From NCBI GenBank assembly GCA_036568605.1, contig DATCSE010000448.1, forward strand, positions 1 to 14,897: a stretch of DNA of 14,897 nt. Reading direction: 5' to 3'. The stretch is from DATCSE01 sp036568605. Its GTDB lineage: Bacteria; Pseudomonadota; Gammaproteobacteria; Burkholderiales; Burkholderiaceae_C. The first letter of the stretch is position 1. Each line of letters starts with the position of its first letter. The notes beneath the pieces were generated by a model that was not told the origin of the DNA, made no database searches, and worked only from the letters and a program-made list of their open reading frames with translations. This document shows positions 1 to 6,852 of the stretch, piece by piece. Made by a program: the position numbers and the translations under genes.

Positions 1-2
1 CG

Positions 3-302
3 CTGATCGAGGATTCGAGTGGTCGTGTCGAAGCCGGCATGGCCCTGGTCGGCGATGCCGGGCGCACGATGGAAGAGATCCTGAGCTCGGTGCGCCGCGT
101 CGCCAGCCTGATCGACGAAATCTCGCAGGCCTCGAACGAGCAGAGCGACGGCATCACGCAGGTCGCGACCGCCGTGCAGGAGATGGACCGGGTGACGCAG
201 CAGAACGCGGCGCTGGTCGAGCAGGCGGCCGCGGCCGCGTCGTCGCTGGAGACGCAGGCGCGCCGGTTGACGCAGACGGTGGCGACGTTCCAGGTCGCCT
301 GA
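3..302 (+). CDS. Methyl-accepting chemotaxis protein, C-terminal fragment
   Basis: This is the last 99 residues of a chemoreceptor; the 5' part lies outside the window, and the open frame runs in from the left edge. The visible part is the descending helix of the cytoplasmic four-helix bundle. It has the heptad-rich segment 'IDEISQASNEQSDGITQVATAVQEMD', broken here only by its own length, followed by 'TQQNAALVEQAAAAASSLETQA', which is typical of proteobacterial Tar/Tsr-like receptors. The Glu/Gln-rich stretch in this helix is where CheR/CheB methylation sites normally lie. The protein ends in VATFQVA with no NWETF-type CheR-docking tail. The sensory domain and ligand are not visible. It signals through CheW/CheA at the inner membrane. 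The stop codon sits inside a hairpin shared with the convergent gene. Confidence 0.93.
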   Translation: MIEDSSGRVEAGMALVGDAGRTMEEILSSVRRVASLIDEISQASNEQSDGITQVATAVQEMDRVTQQNAALVEQAAAAASSLETQARRLTQTVATFQVA

Positions 303-325
303 CCCGGCACCGGCCCGGTCAGGCG
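296..325. terminator. Hairpin across the two convergent stop codons
   Basis: A 9-bp perfect stem (CGCCTGACC at 296-304 with GGTCAGGCG at 317-325) encloses a 12-nt GC-rich loop. It contains the TGA of the chemoreceptor (300-302) in one arm and the TGA of the convergent glycosylase gene (read at 321-319) in the other. There is no T-tract on either side, so it is not a textbook Rho-independent terminator. It could block transcription in both directions or protect mRNA 3' ends. Confidence 0.5.
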
Positions 326-1425
326 GCCAGATCCGCCGACTCGCCGCCGAGAAAGCGGCGCATCCGATCCAGTTCCTCGTCGAGCGCGGCCTTGAAGGCC
401 GGCTCGCGCGCCGCCGCCGCATCGACATACCCGAACTCCGCCCGCAGCGCGGTGCCGGCCTTGCGCGTGAGGTTGCCCCAGCCGATCACGCGGTCGCGCC
501 ACAGCAACGGCAGCGCGTAGTAGCCGAGCTTGCGCTGCGGCGCCGGCGTGTAGGCCTCGAAGCGATAGGCCCAGCCCCAGAACAGCTCGAAGCGGCGCCG
601 GTCCCAGACCAGCGGGTCGAACGGCGCGAGCAGCCGGGCGACGTCCGCATGCACATGGCTGCGGCGGTGCACGATGCGCTCGTCTTCCGGCCAGTACCAG
701 TCGACGCCGTCTACGCGCTCGTGCGCGAGCCGCGCCTTCGCGCGCTTCAGCGCCGCCGCCCGCTCGCCGCGCCATTGCGGCGCGCCGCCGCCGAGGTGGC
801 TCAGCAGCCGGCCCAGCGACGCCAGCGGCAACGGCGCGTATTTCGCGACGACCACGTCGACCAGCGCATCGTGCGCGGCGCGCGGATCGAGCGGCGCCGG
901 CGTCGCCTCGCGGGCCGCGTACAGACGCACGCCGCCCTCGCGGCGCGCGACGCGCACGAGTCCGCGGTAGTGCATCGCGTCCAGCAGCTGCGTGGTTGCG
1001 TTCGACGAGCCGCCGAACCAGTTGGTCGTCTTGCCGTGCGCGAAATGCGCGTCGACCTCGCGCGGGTGCACGATGCCGTGCTCGCGCACGAACTCGAGCA
1101 CCGCATGCGCCTGCTTCCAGCGTGCTTTCGTCCAGGCCGCACGCGGCGTGCGCGGATGCATCAGCACCTGCAGCTCGCGCGAGACAAAACCGTAGTTGAC
1201 GAAGAAGTCCTCCTCGATGCCGAGGCGCGCATAACGCCGTTCGAGGTCACCGGCACGATAGTCCTTGACGCGATGGCGCAGCGTCAGGTCCTGCGCCCGC
1301 GCCGGCGCGCGGATCGGGTCGGCCTGCACGAAGCCGAGCTTCGTGATCGCCCGCTTCAGCGTGGTCGGCGGGAACATCGTGCGCTTCAGCGCGTGGCGGC
1401 GCAGGTCTTCGAGCGTGAGCGGCAT
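319..1425 (-). CDS. YcaQ/AlkX-family DNA glycosylase (winged-helix protein)
   Basis: The 368-residue protein belongs to the HTH_42/winged-helix family that includes E. coli YcaQ (AlkX), a DNA glycosylase that unhooks interstrand cross-links and removes bulky alkylated bases. Near the N terminus, GFVQADPIRA (residues 31-40) carries Gln34-x-Asp36, which fits the Q-x-D catalytic motif of the YcaQ branch rather than Q-x-Q of the AlkZ branch. The C-terminal half has the family block LLAPFDPLVWDRRR followed by FEAYTPAPQRKLGYYALPLLW. I chose the ATG at 1425 (MPLTLEDL) because homology begins there. An in-frame ATG at 1461 would overlap the divergent Nudix gene, and the frame open to 1665 has no family similarity. 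No strong Shine-Dalgarno sequence is visible at either start. Substrate is inferred from the family. Confidence 0.85.
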   Translation of the reverse strand: MPLTLEDLRRHALKRTMFPPTTLKRAITKLGFVQADPIRAPARAQDLTLRHRVKDYRAGDLERRYARLGIEEDFFVNYGFVSRELQVLMHPRTPRAAWTKARWKQAHAVLEFVREHGIVHPREVDAHFAHGKTTNWFGGSSNATTQLLDAMHYRGLVRVARREGGVRLYAAREATPAPLDPRAAHDALVDVVVAKYAPLPLASLGRLLSHLGGGAPQWRGERAAALKRAKARLAHERVDGVDWYWPEDERIVHRRSHVHADVARLLAPFDPLVWDRRRFELFWGWAYRFEAYTPAPQRKLGYYALPLLWRDRVIGWGNLTRKAGTALRAEFGYVDAAAAREPAFKAALDEELDRMRRFLGGESADLAA

Positions 1426-1454
1426 GCCGCGAATGATGCCGTCAGAATGCACCG

Positions 1455-2150
1455 ATGCCATCACTGCGCGAACACCTTCTGAACGACCGCGGCGAGATCG
1501 CGCGCTGGTCGGAGCCGCTGGTGCGCGAACGGCTCGCAGCCTACGAGGTCCGCCCCCTGGAGGCGCACGAGCGCGGCCGCGCCGCGGTAGCCGTCGCGCT
1601 GACCGACGTCGGCCACGGCGCACAGCTCGACGGCATGCCGACGTTCGACGAATGGCGCGACGCACCGGCGATGCTGTTGACGCGGCGCGCGTTGACGCTG
1701 CGCCGCCATGCCGGCCAGTGGGCGATGCCCGGCGGCCGCATCGACGACGGCGAGACGCCCGAGGCGGCGGCGCTGCGCGAGATGCACGAGGAAGTCGGCC
1801 TGGCGATCGGCCCCGAGCACGTGCTGGGTCGCCTCGACGACTACGCGACCCGCTCAGGGTTCGTGATCACGCCGGTCGTCGTCTGGGCCGGCGCAGCGCG
1901 CGAGGTCGTGCCGAACGAAGCCGAGGTCGCGAGCATTCACCGCATTCCGCTCACCGAGTTCCTGCGCCCCGACGCGCCGCTGCTGAACCACGTGCGCGGC
2001 CACGAGCACCCGGTATTGCGCATGCCGGTCGGCCAGCGCTGGATCGCGGCGCCGACCGCCGCGTTCATCTACCAGTTTCGCGAATGGGTGCTGCTCGGCC
2101 GGCCGACGCGTGTCGCGCACTTCGACCAGCCGGTGTTTGCGTGGAAGTGA
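1455..2150 (+). CDS. Nudix hydrolase, CoA pyrophosphatase-like
   Basis: The 231-residue protein has a perfect Nudix box at residues 94-116 (G-x5-E-x7-R-E-M-x-E-E-x-G-L), the Mg-binding catalytic helix that cleaves nucleoside-diphosphate-X bonds. Just upstream, LLTRRALTLRRHAGQWAMPGG resembles the signature of the NUDT7/NUDT8/YeaB group that hydrolyses coenzyme A and acyl-CoA to 4'-phosphopantetheine and 3',5'-ADP; here Phe of the usual FPGG is Met. CoA hydrolysis is therefore the best guess but unproven. It starts 29 bp from the start of the divergent glycosylase gene, so the two must share a very compact promoter region or use promoters inside each other. It ends 12 bp before the convergent esterase gene. 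Confidence 0.88.
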   Translation: MPSLREHLLNDRGEIARWSEPLVRERLAAYEVRPLEAHERGRAAVAVALTDVGHGAQLDGMPTFDEWRDAPAMLLTRRALTLRRHAGQWAMPGGRIDDGETPEAAALREMHEEVGLAIGPEHVLGRLDDYATRSGFVITPVVVWAGAAREVVPNEAEVASIHRIPLTEFLRPDAPLLNHVRGHEHPVLRMPVGQRWIAAPTAAFIYQFREWVLLGRPTRVAHFDQPVFAWK

Positions 2151-2162
2151 GTCCACGGCCGT

Positions 2163-3089
2163 TCAATCGCCAAGACGCTTACCTGGCAAAGCCCACATCA
2201 ATCCGCGCGTGAGGATCGCAGGCCCGACGGTCAGGTGATCCTCGTCGGCGAAGACTCGCGACTGGACATGCAGGCCGGGATAGCCATGAGACTTGAGCAC
2301 ACGCTCGAACGCGCGCACGTCTTCCACGATGTCGTCCTCACGCCGGCCGCCCGCGCCGCGCGACGCCTTGTTGCCCGCCTCGAGCGAACCCACGGCGAGG
2401 AACACGTTTGCCTTCAAGTCGCGGTGCGTCGCTGCATAACTGCGTTCGCGAGAGAACATCACCTTGTCGTCGTACCACAGCGATGGGCTGCCAAGGATGT
2501 AGTACTGGAACATCGTCGGTTCCGTCAGCAGCACGTGAACGCCAAACAGGCCGCCGTACGAGTGCCCGGCGAAGACTTTGCGTGTCATGTCCGCGCGATA
2601 GTTGTTTGCGACGAACGGAAACACCACGTCGGCAACGAACTGTCGATAGGCCTCGGCTTGCCCGAACGCGGGCAAGGCGCCGGGCTTGTCGGACGACAAG
2701 CTCCCGGCGTCGGCACGAACGGTCGGCGTGTAGTCGCGCCGGCGGCTGTACTCCGGCGTGTCGCCTTTCGCGTAGGACAGGCCAACAAGAATGAACTCTT
2801 CCAGACCACGGCCGCCGTCGCCGACCCGGCGAGCGATGCTGCGCAAGAGCGGGAACGCATAGTTCGCATCAGTGACGAAGAGCACTGGATAGCGACGATC
2901 CGATAGGCCATACGAGGCCGGCAAGCCGATGAACAGCTCGTAGTCGCGCTGCAGGCGTTCGGCCCGCACACTGCGGACTTCGGTGCCATCGAGCACATAA
3001 GGCGCGGTCGTGGCGGACGACGCGGCGTTGGCGCAGTTGGCGCCGATGAGGATCAGCGCGGCCCAGCGGCACAGTCCAGTCGGAATCAT
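2163..3089 (-). CDS. Exported alpha/beta-hydrolase esterase (IroE/BesA-like)
   Basis: The 308-residue serine hydrolase belongs to the putative-esterase family that includes siderophore esterases such as IroE and BesA and the related Fes. Residues 1-22 look like a signal peptide with a probable cut after ANA, so the enzyme is likely periplasmic. The nucleophile elbow is GHSYGG (Ser177). ADEDHLTV near the C terminus supplies the likely catalytic His285; the acid residue may be in GSLEAGN (Glu237) but is not certain. YRQFVADVVFPFVANNYRAD before the elbow and LGSPSLWYDD after it are typical of this family. Its ATG overlaps the stop of the upstream acetyltransferase as ATGA, so translation is probably coupled. 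No siderophore genes are nearby, so the substrate is open. Confidence 0.85.
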   Translation of the reverse strand: MIPTGLCRWAALILIGANCANAASSATTAPYVLDGTEVRSVRAERLQRDYELFIGLPASYGLSDRRYPVLFVTDANYAFPLLRSIARRVGDGGRGLEEFILVGLSYAKGDTPEYSRRRDYTPTVRADAGSLSSDKPGALPAFGQAEAYRQFVADVVFPFVANNYRADMTRKVFAGHSYGGLFGVHVLLTEPTMFQYYILGSPSLWYDDKVMFSRERSYAATHRDLKANVFLAVGSLEAGNKASRGAGGRREDDIVEDVRAFERVLKSHGYPGLHVQSRVFADEDHLTVGPAILTRGLMWALPGKRLGD

Positions 3090-3634
3090 GTCCCCGTCGG
3101 CACCTTCGGCGGCACCAGCATGCCGGTCCGCTCGCGGAACAGCGCAGCACGAGACGCTTCCAGATGCAGCACGAGTCGCACCAGCAACCCCATGGGCTCG
3201 ACGTATTCGGTGCCGGAGATCACGTAGCCGAGATGGAGCTTGGCGATCAGGACCGCGTTGTTGTGGGCGACGTGCTGCGAACTGATCGCGATGCCGCCGC
3301 GCTCGCGCACTGCCTGCTCCATCGACTGCAGCAGCCGGGTGTACAAGCCTTGGCGCCGATAGTCCGGATGCACGGCCGACGAGCCGATGTAGAAACGACC
3401 GCCGACCTCGAACCAGCCATGGCTGTAGCCGACGAGGCGGTCGCCGTCGAAGGCGCCGATGCGGATGCGCTCCGGCTGCGGCAAGGACTTGCGAAGCGCA
3501 CGATGCCGCTCGGCGAGTTCATCGCCGAGCAACGTGTTCAGATGCTGCTGACGCGCGCCGTCGCCGAAGATCGAGTCGACGAACTCGGTGAACGCCGGCT
3601 CGTCGAATTGCTCGACGCGACGGATCTCCAGCAT
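3086..3634 (-). CDS. GNAT-family N-acetyltransferase
   Basis: The 182-residue protein fits a Gcn5-related acetyltransferase, which moves an acetyl group from acetyl-CoA to an amine. Strand beta4 and motif A are seen as SSAVHPDYRRQGLYTRLLQSM (residues 85-105), with the pyrophosphate-binding turn RRQGLY (Tyr where Gly or Ala is common). HVAHNNAVLIAKLHLGYVISGTEY downstream matches the motif B region, where an Asn precedes the last helix. The ATG at 3634 was chosen. A TTG at 3652 would add six residues but directly abuts a GC-rich hairpin that would occupy its ribosome-binding region. The gene lies 42 bp after metK and overlaps the esterase by ATGA. The acceptor substrate cannot be told from the sequence. 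Confidence 0.82.
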   Translation of the reverse strand: MLEIRRVEQFDEPAFTEFVDSIFGDGARQQHLNTLLGDELAERHRALRKSLPQPERIRIGAFDGDRLVGYSHGWFEVGGRFYIGSSAVHPDYRRQGLYTRLLQSMEQAVRERGGIAISSQHVAHNNAVLIAKLHLGYVISGTEYVEPMGLLVRLVLHLEASRAALFRERTGMLVPPKVPTGT

Positions 3635-3652
3635 CGGGCCCCGAACGATCAA

Positions 3653-3672
3653 CCGCGCGCGTATGCGCGCGG
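3653..3672. repeat. GC-rich stem-loop between metK and the GNAT gene
   Basis: CCGCGCGC (3653-3660) and GCGCGCGG (3665-3672) form an 8-bp perfect stem with the tetraloop GTAT. It starts 4 nt after the metK stop codon on the minus strand. No U-tract follows, so it may pause polymerase or stabilise the metK 3' end while allowing read-through to the two downstream genes. Confidence 0.5.
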
Positions 3673-3676
3673 CGCC

Positions 3677-4858
3677 CTACAGGCCGGCCGCAGCACGAAG
3701 TGCCGCAGCCTTGTCGGTCTTTTCCCAGGAGAACTCCGGCTCCTCGCGCCCGAAGTGCCCGTATGCGGCGGTCTTCGAGTAGATCGGCCGCAGCAGGTCC
3801 AGCATCTGGATGATGCCCTTGGGCCGCAGGTCGAAGTGCTCGTTGACCAGCGCGGCGATCTTGTCGTCGGAGATCTTGCCGGTGCCTTCGGTGTAGACGG
3901 TCACGTTCATCGGCCGCGCGACGCCGATCGCGTACGCGACCTGAATCTGGCATTGCCGCGCCAGGCCGGCGGCGACGATGTTCTTCGCGACATAACGGGC
4001 CGCGTACGCGGCCGAGCGGTCGACCTTGGACGGGTCCTTGCCCGAGAACGCACCCCCGCCGTGCGGGCAGGCGCCGCCGTAGGTGTCGACGATGATCTTG
4101 CGGCCGGTCAGCCCGCAATCGCCCTGCGGGCCGCCGATCACGAAGCGCCCGGTCGGGTTGATCAGGTACTTGGTGTCCTGCAGCCACTCCTTGGGCAGCA
4201 CCGGCTTGATGATCTCCTCGATCACGGCCTCGACGAACGGGGCCTTCATCTTCTTCGGCGTCTCGCTCTGGTCGGGGCTGTGCTGGGTCGACAGCACGAC
4301 GGTGTCGATCGAGTGCGGCTTGCCGTCGACATAACGCATCGTGACCTGGCTCTTCGCGTCCGGGCGCAGGAACGGCAGGCGGCCGTCCTTGCGCAACTGG
4401 GCCTGGCGCTCGACCAGGCGGTGCGCGTAGTAGATCGGCGCGGGCATCAGCTCGGGCGTTTCGTCGCAGGCGTAGCCGAACATCAGGCCCTGGTCGCCGG
4501 CGCCGGTGTTCAGGTGGTCGTCGCTCGCCTGGTCGACGCCTTGCGCGATGTCGTTGCTCTGCTTGTCGTAGCAGACCATCACCGCGCAGCCCTTGTAGTC
4601 GATGCCGTACTCGGTGTTGTCGTAGCCGATGCGCTTGATCGTGTCGCGCGCGACCTGGATGTAGTCGACCGTCGCGTTGGTCGTGATCTCACCGGCCAGC
4701 ACCACGAGACCGGTATTGGTCAGCGTCTCGGCGGCCACGCGCGAGCGCGGATCCTGTTCGAAGATGGCGTCGAGGATGGCGTCCGAGATTTGGTCGGCGA
4801 CCTTGTCGGGGTGGCCTTCGGAGACGGACTCGGACGTGAAAAGGAAGTCGTTCGACAC
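3677..4858 (-). CDS. metK: S-adenosylmethionine synthase (methionine adenosyltransferase)
   Basis: MetK joins ATP and L-methionine to make S-adenosylmethionine in the cytoplasm, releasing phosphate and diphosphate. The 393-residue length is close to that of the E. coli enzyme. The first domain has SVSEGHPDK (residues 11-19, catalytic His16 and Mg/ATP residues). GAGDQGLMFGYACDE starts at 119. The glycine-rich phosphate loop GGGAFSGKDPSKVDRSAAY starts at 267. The start is GTG at 4858, preceded by GGAG at 4869-4866 with 7-nt spacing; no ATG start is available nearby. It is the first gene of the minus-strand run metK - GNAT - esterase and is divergent from the acyltransferase operon, a conserved Burkholderiales arrangement. 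The leader carries several stem-loops that may regulate it. Confidence 0.98.
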   Translation of the reverse strand: MSNDFLFTSESVSEGHPDKVADQISDAILDAIFEQDPRSRVAAETLTNTGLVVLAGEITTNATVDYIQVARDTIKRIGYDNTEYGIDYKGCAVMVCYDKQSNDIAQGVDQASDDHLNTGAGDQGLMFGYACDETPELMPAPIYYAHRLVERQAQLRKDGRLPFLRPDAKSQVTMRYVDGKPHSIDTVVLSTQHSPDQSETPKKMKAPFVEAVIEEIIKPVLPKEWLQDTKYLINPTGRFVIGGPQGDCGLTGRKIIVDTYGGACPHGGGAFSGKDPSKVDRSAAYAARYVAKNIVAAGLARQCQIQVAYAIGVARPMNVTVYTEGTGKISDDKIAALVNEHFDLRPKGIIQMLDLLRPIYSKTAAYGHFGREEPEFSWEKTDKAAALRAAAGL

Positions 4859-4979
4859 TCTTAAACTCCAACAGGTTGCACAACGTTGCGTTGCCGGCCT
4901 GTCTGCTTGGAGGGAGCGGCGAACGCTTTAGCGGGATTTGTGGATCGCCCCGCAAGTAGTTCAGTAACTCGGCGATTTG
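4859..4979 (-). promoter_or_regulatory. Structured metK 5' leader
   Basis: If transcription starts about 7 nt after the TATAAT at 4991-4986, the metK mRNA has a leader of roughly 120 nt. It can fold into a 5-bp GCGGG/CCCGC hairpin (4931-4935 with 4949-4953). A second stem-loop ends just before the Shine-Dalgarno (outer CAGG/CCTG 4872-4875 with 4898-4901, inner CAACG/CGTTG 4881-4885 with 4889-4893). I could not match it to the SAM-II, SAH or SAM/SAH riboswitch consensus by eye, so a regulatory role is only a suggestion. Confidence 0.3.
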
Positions 4980-4985
4980 GCCGCG

Positions 4986-4991
4986 ATTATA
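4986..4991 (-). promoter_or_regulatory. Putative -10 box of the metK promoter
   Basis: The minus strand reads TATAAT, a perfect sigma-70 -10 hexamer that stands out in GC-rich surroundings. The region 16-18 bp upstream (ACTCAA/GACTCA, overlapping the first codons of the divergent acyltransferase gene) is a poor -35 match, so activation by a factor or a weak -35 has to be assumed. Confidence 0.4.
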
Positions 4992-5004
4992 AGAACATCA
5001 GAGC

Positions 5005-5874
5005 ATGTTGAGTCTGTTCCGCTGGCTCGCCCGGCGCCCCCTGTGGCTTCTGCACGCGATCGGCGCGCCGCTGGGCTGGATCACCTATCTGCTGTCGCCG
5101 AGCTACAGGCAGCGCTTTCGGGAGAACGTCGCGCAGGCCGGCGTGAGCCCGCGCGACGCACGCCCGGCGATCGGGCATGCGGGCCGCATGGTGATGGAGT
5201 CGCCGTATCTATGGCTGCGCCCGGCCGACCAGCCGATCAGGCCGCCAATCGCCTGGAGCGGCGCCGAGCTGGTCGCGCAGGCGTACGCGCAGGGCCGCGG
5301 CGTCGTGTACCTGACGCCGCACCTGGGCTGCTTCGAGATCACCGCACAGGCGGTCGCCGAGCGCTTTGCGTCCGAATACGGTCCGCTGACCGTGATGTAC
5401 CGCCCCGCGCGCAAGGCGCTGCTGCGCGAGGTGATGGACGGCGCCCGCGCGCGCCCCGGCATGATCGCGGTCCCCGCCTCGCTGACCGGCGTGCGGCAGA
5501 TGATCCGCGCGCTGCGGCGCGGCGAAGGGGTCGGGCTGCTGCCCGATCAGGTGCCGCCCGACGGCATGGGCGTGTGGGCGCCGTTCTTCGGCCGCAAGGC
5601 CTACACGATGACGTTGGCGGCGCGGCTGATCCAGCAGACCGGCGCGGTGCCGCTGCTCGTGTGGGGCGAGCGGCTGCCGCGCGGCGCGGGTTTCGCGGTA
5701 CACATCTCGGCGCTGACTGAGCAATTGCCCGAGGGCAGCGACGAGGCGGCTCAGGCAGAATCCGCCCGGCTCGTGAATCAGGCGATGGAACGCCTGATCC
5801 GCGCGCGGCCGGGCCAGTACCTGTGGGGCTACAACCGCTACAAGCTGCCGCGCAAGAACACCGGCTTCGATTGA
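5005..5874 (+). CDS. Lysophospholipid/lipid A acyltransferase, first copy
   Basis: The 289-residue LpxL/HtrB-superfamily protein probably moves an acyl chain from acyl-ACP to lipid A or a related lipid at the cytoplasmic face of the inner membrane. A hydrophobic N-terminal stretch (about residues 12-31) would anchor it. The catalytic HX4E motif is seen in TPHLGCFE (His106, Glu111). GLLPDQVPPDGMGVWAPFFGR (about 177-197) is the usual second block. The end, QYLWGYNRYK, differs from the common YLWxHxRxK. ATG at 5005 has no clear Shine-Dalgarno; the family-like MLSLFRWLARRPLWLL beginning supports it. It is followed 78 bp later by a second, diverged member, so the two may add different secondary acyl chains or differ in substrate. 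Confidence 0.88.
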   Translation: MLSLFRWLARRPLWLLHAIGAPLGWITYLLSPSYRQRFRENVAQAGVSPRDARPAIGHAGRMVMESPYLWLRPADQPIRPPIAWSGAELVAQAYAQGRGVVYLTPHLGCFEITAQAVAERFASEYGPLTVMYRPARKALLREVMDGARARPGMIAVPASLTGVRQMIRALRRGEGVGLLPDQVPPDGMGVWAPFFGRKAYTMTLAARLIQQTGAVPLLVWGERLPRGAGFAVHISALTEQLPEGSDEAAQAESARLVNQAMERLIRARPGQYLWGYNRYKLPRKNTGFD

Positions 5875-5888
5875 CGACTGTGAAGAAG

Positions 5889-5936
5889 ATGCACGCGCCG
5901 CCCGCCACACCGGCGAACGGCGCGCGCGCACCGTAG
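5889..5936 (+). other. Possible 15-codon reading frame between the acyltransferases
   Basis: The gap between the two acyltransferase genes contains ATG...TAG for a Pro/Ala-rich 15-residue peptide beginning MHAPPATP. A GAAGAAG stretch lies just ahead of the ATG but is too close for a good ribosome-binding site. It may simply be chance in GC-rich DNA, or a coupling peptide that carries ribosomes to the TTG start at 5953. Confidence 0.15.
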
Positions 5937-5952
5937 GCAACAAGGTCAAACG

Positions 5953-6846
5953 TTGGGAACGCTGGGAACCCGAATCCTGCTCGGCGTGCTGTGGCTGCTG
6001 CATTGGCTGCCGCTGCCGGTGCAGGCTGCGCTCGGCCGCGGCATCGGTGCGCTGCTGTACGCGGTGGCCGGCACGCGCCGCCGCATCGCATTGCGCAACC
6101 TCGAGCTGTGCCTGCCCGAAAAATCGCCTCGCGAGCGCGAGGCGCTCGCGCGCGAGCACTTCGGCTGGCTGGGGCGCAGCCTGCTCGAGCGCGGCCTGCT
6201 GTTCTGGGCCTCGCCGGCGCGGCTGAAGCGGCTGATCCATGTCGAGGGCGACGTCACGCTGGCCGAGCGCAGCGAGCGCCCGGTGATGTGGCTGGTGCCG
6301 CACTTCCTCGCACTCGACGTGGCCGGCAGCTCGGTGCTGCTGTACCAGAAGCGTAAAGGCATCTCGATCTACCAGGAGCAGACCAACGAGCTGATGGATG
6401 CGGTGGTGCGCCGCGGCCGGCTGCGCCTGGGCAATGCCGAGATCTTCCCGCGCGACAACTCGGCCAAGGCGCTGGTGCGCGCGATCAAGAAAGGCGACGC
6501 GTTCTTCAACCTTCCCGACATGGACTTCGGCGAGCGCGACGCCGCGTTCGTGCCGTTCTTCGGCGTGCCGGCCGCGACGCTGCTTGCGCCGTCGCGGCTT
6601 GCGCGGGCGCTGAACATGGTGGTGCAGCCGGTGATCGCCGAAACCCTGCCGGGCGGCCAGGGCTATCGCGTGCAGTTCATGCCGGCGTGGGAGCACTTTC
6701 CGACCGACGATCCGCTGGCCGACACCGCGGCGCTGAACCGCTGGATCGAGTCCGAGATCCGCAAGAACCCCGCGCAATACCTGTGGGTGCACAAGCGCTT
6801 CAAGACACGGCCGAACGGCGAGCCGTCGCTGTACGCGGGGACGTGA
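5953..6846 (+). CDS. Lipid A biosynthesis lauroyl acyltransferase-like protein, second copy
   Basis: The 297-residue protein is the more canonical LpxL/HtrB-type acyltransferase of the pair and likely adds a secondary acyl chain to the Kdo2-lipid A precursor. A hydrophobic N terminus (LLGVLWLLHWLPLPVQAAL, residues 9-27) is followed by the HX4D catalytic motif in VPHFLALD (His117, Asp122). NLPDMDFGERDAAFVPFFGVPAAT (about 180-203) is the second conserved block, and the typical ending QYLWVHKRFKTRP is present. The start is TTG at 5953 with an AGG core at 5943-5945 and 7-nt spacing. No ATG or GTG lies in frame between the upstream stop at 5881 and this codon, and GTLGTRILLG aligns with known family N termini. 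It lies upstream of dapF behind a strong stem-loop. Confidence 0.92.
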   Translation: MGTLGTRILLGVLWLLHWLPLPVQAALGRGIGALLYAVAGTRRRIALRNLELCLPEKSPREREALAREHFGWLGRSLLERGLLFWASPARLKRLIHVEGDVTLAERSERPVMWLVPHFLALDVAGSSVLLYQKRKGISIYQEQTNELMDAVVRRGRLRLGNAEIFPRDNSAKALVRAIKKGDAFFNLPDMDFGERDAAFVPFFGVPAATLLAPSRLARALNMVVQPVIAETLPGGQGYRVQFMPAWEHFPTDDPLADTAALNRWIESEIRKNPAQYLWVHKRFKTRPNGEPSLYAGT

Positions 6847-6852
6847 GGCCAC

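Noticed and set aside
1426..1665. N-terminal extension of the glycosylase frame
   Set aside because: The added 80 residues are Arg/Ala/Pro-rich, lie antisense to the Nudix gene and have no similarity to the family; homology begins at MPLTLEDL.
3164..4864. 566-codon plus-strand frame opposite the GNAT gene and metK
   Set aside because: Shadow of metK codon bias; no family motif in the translation.
4859..4979. SAM-II, SAH or SAM/SAH riboswitch in the metK leader
   Set aside because: GCTAAAG and hairpins are present, but the order and pairing of the conserved blocks of these classes could not be matched by eye. Kept only as an unclassified structured leader.
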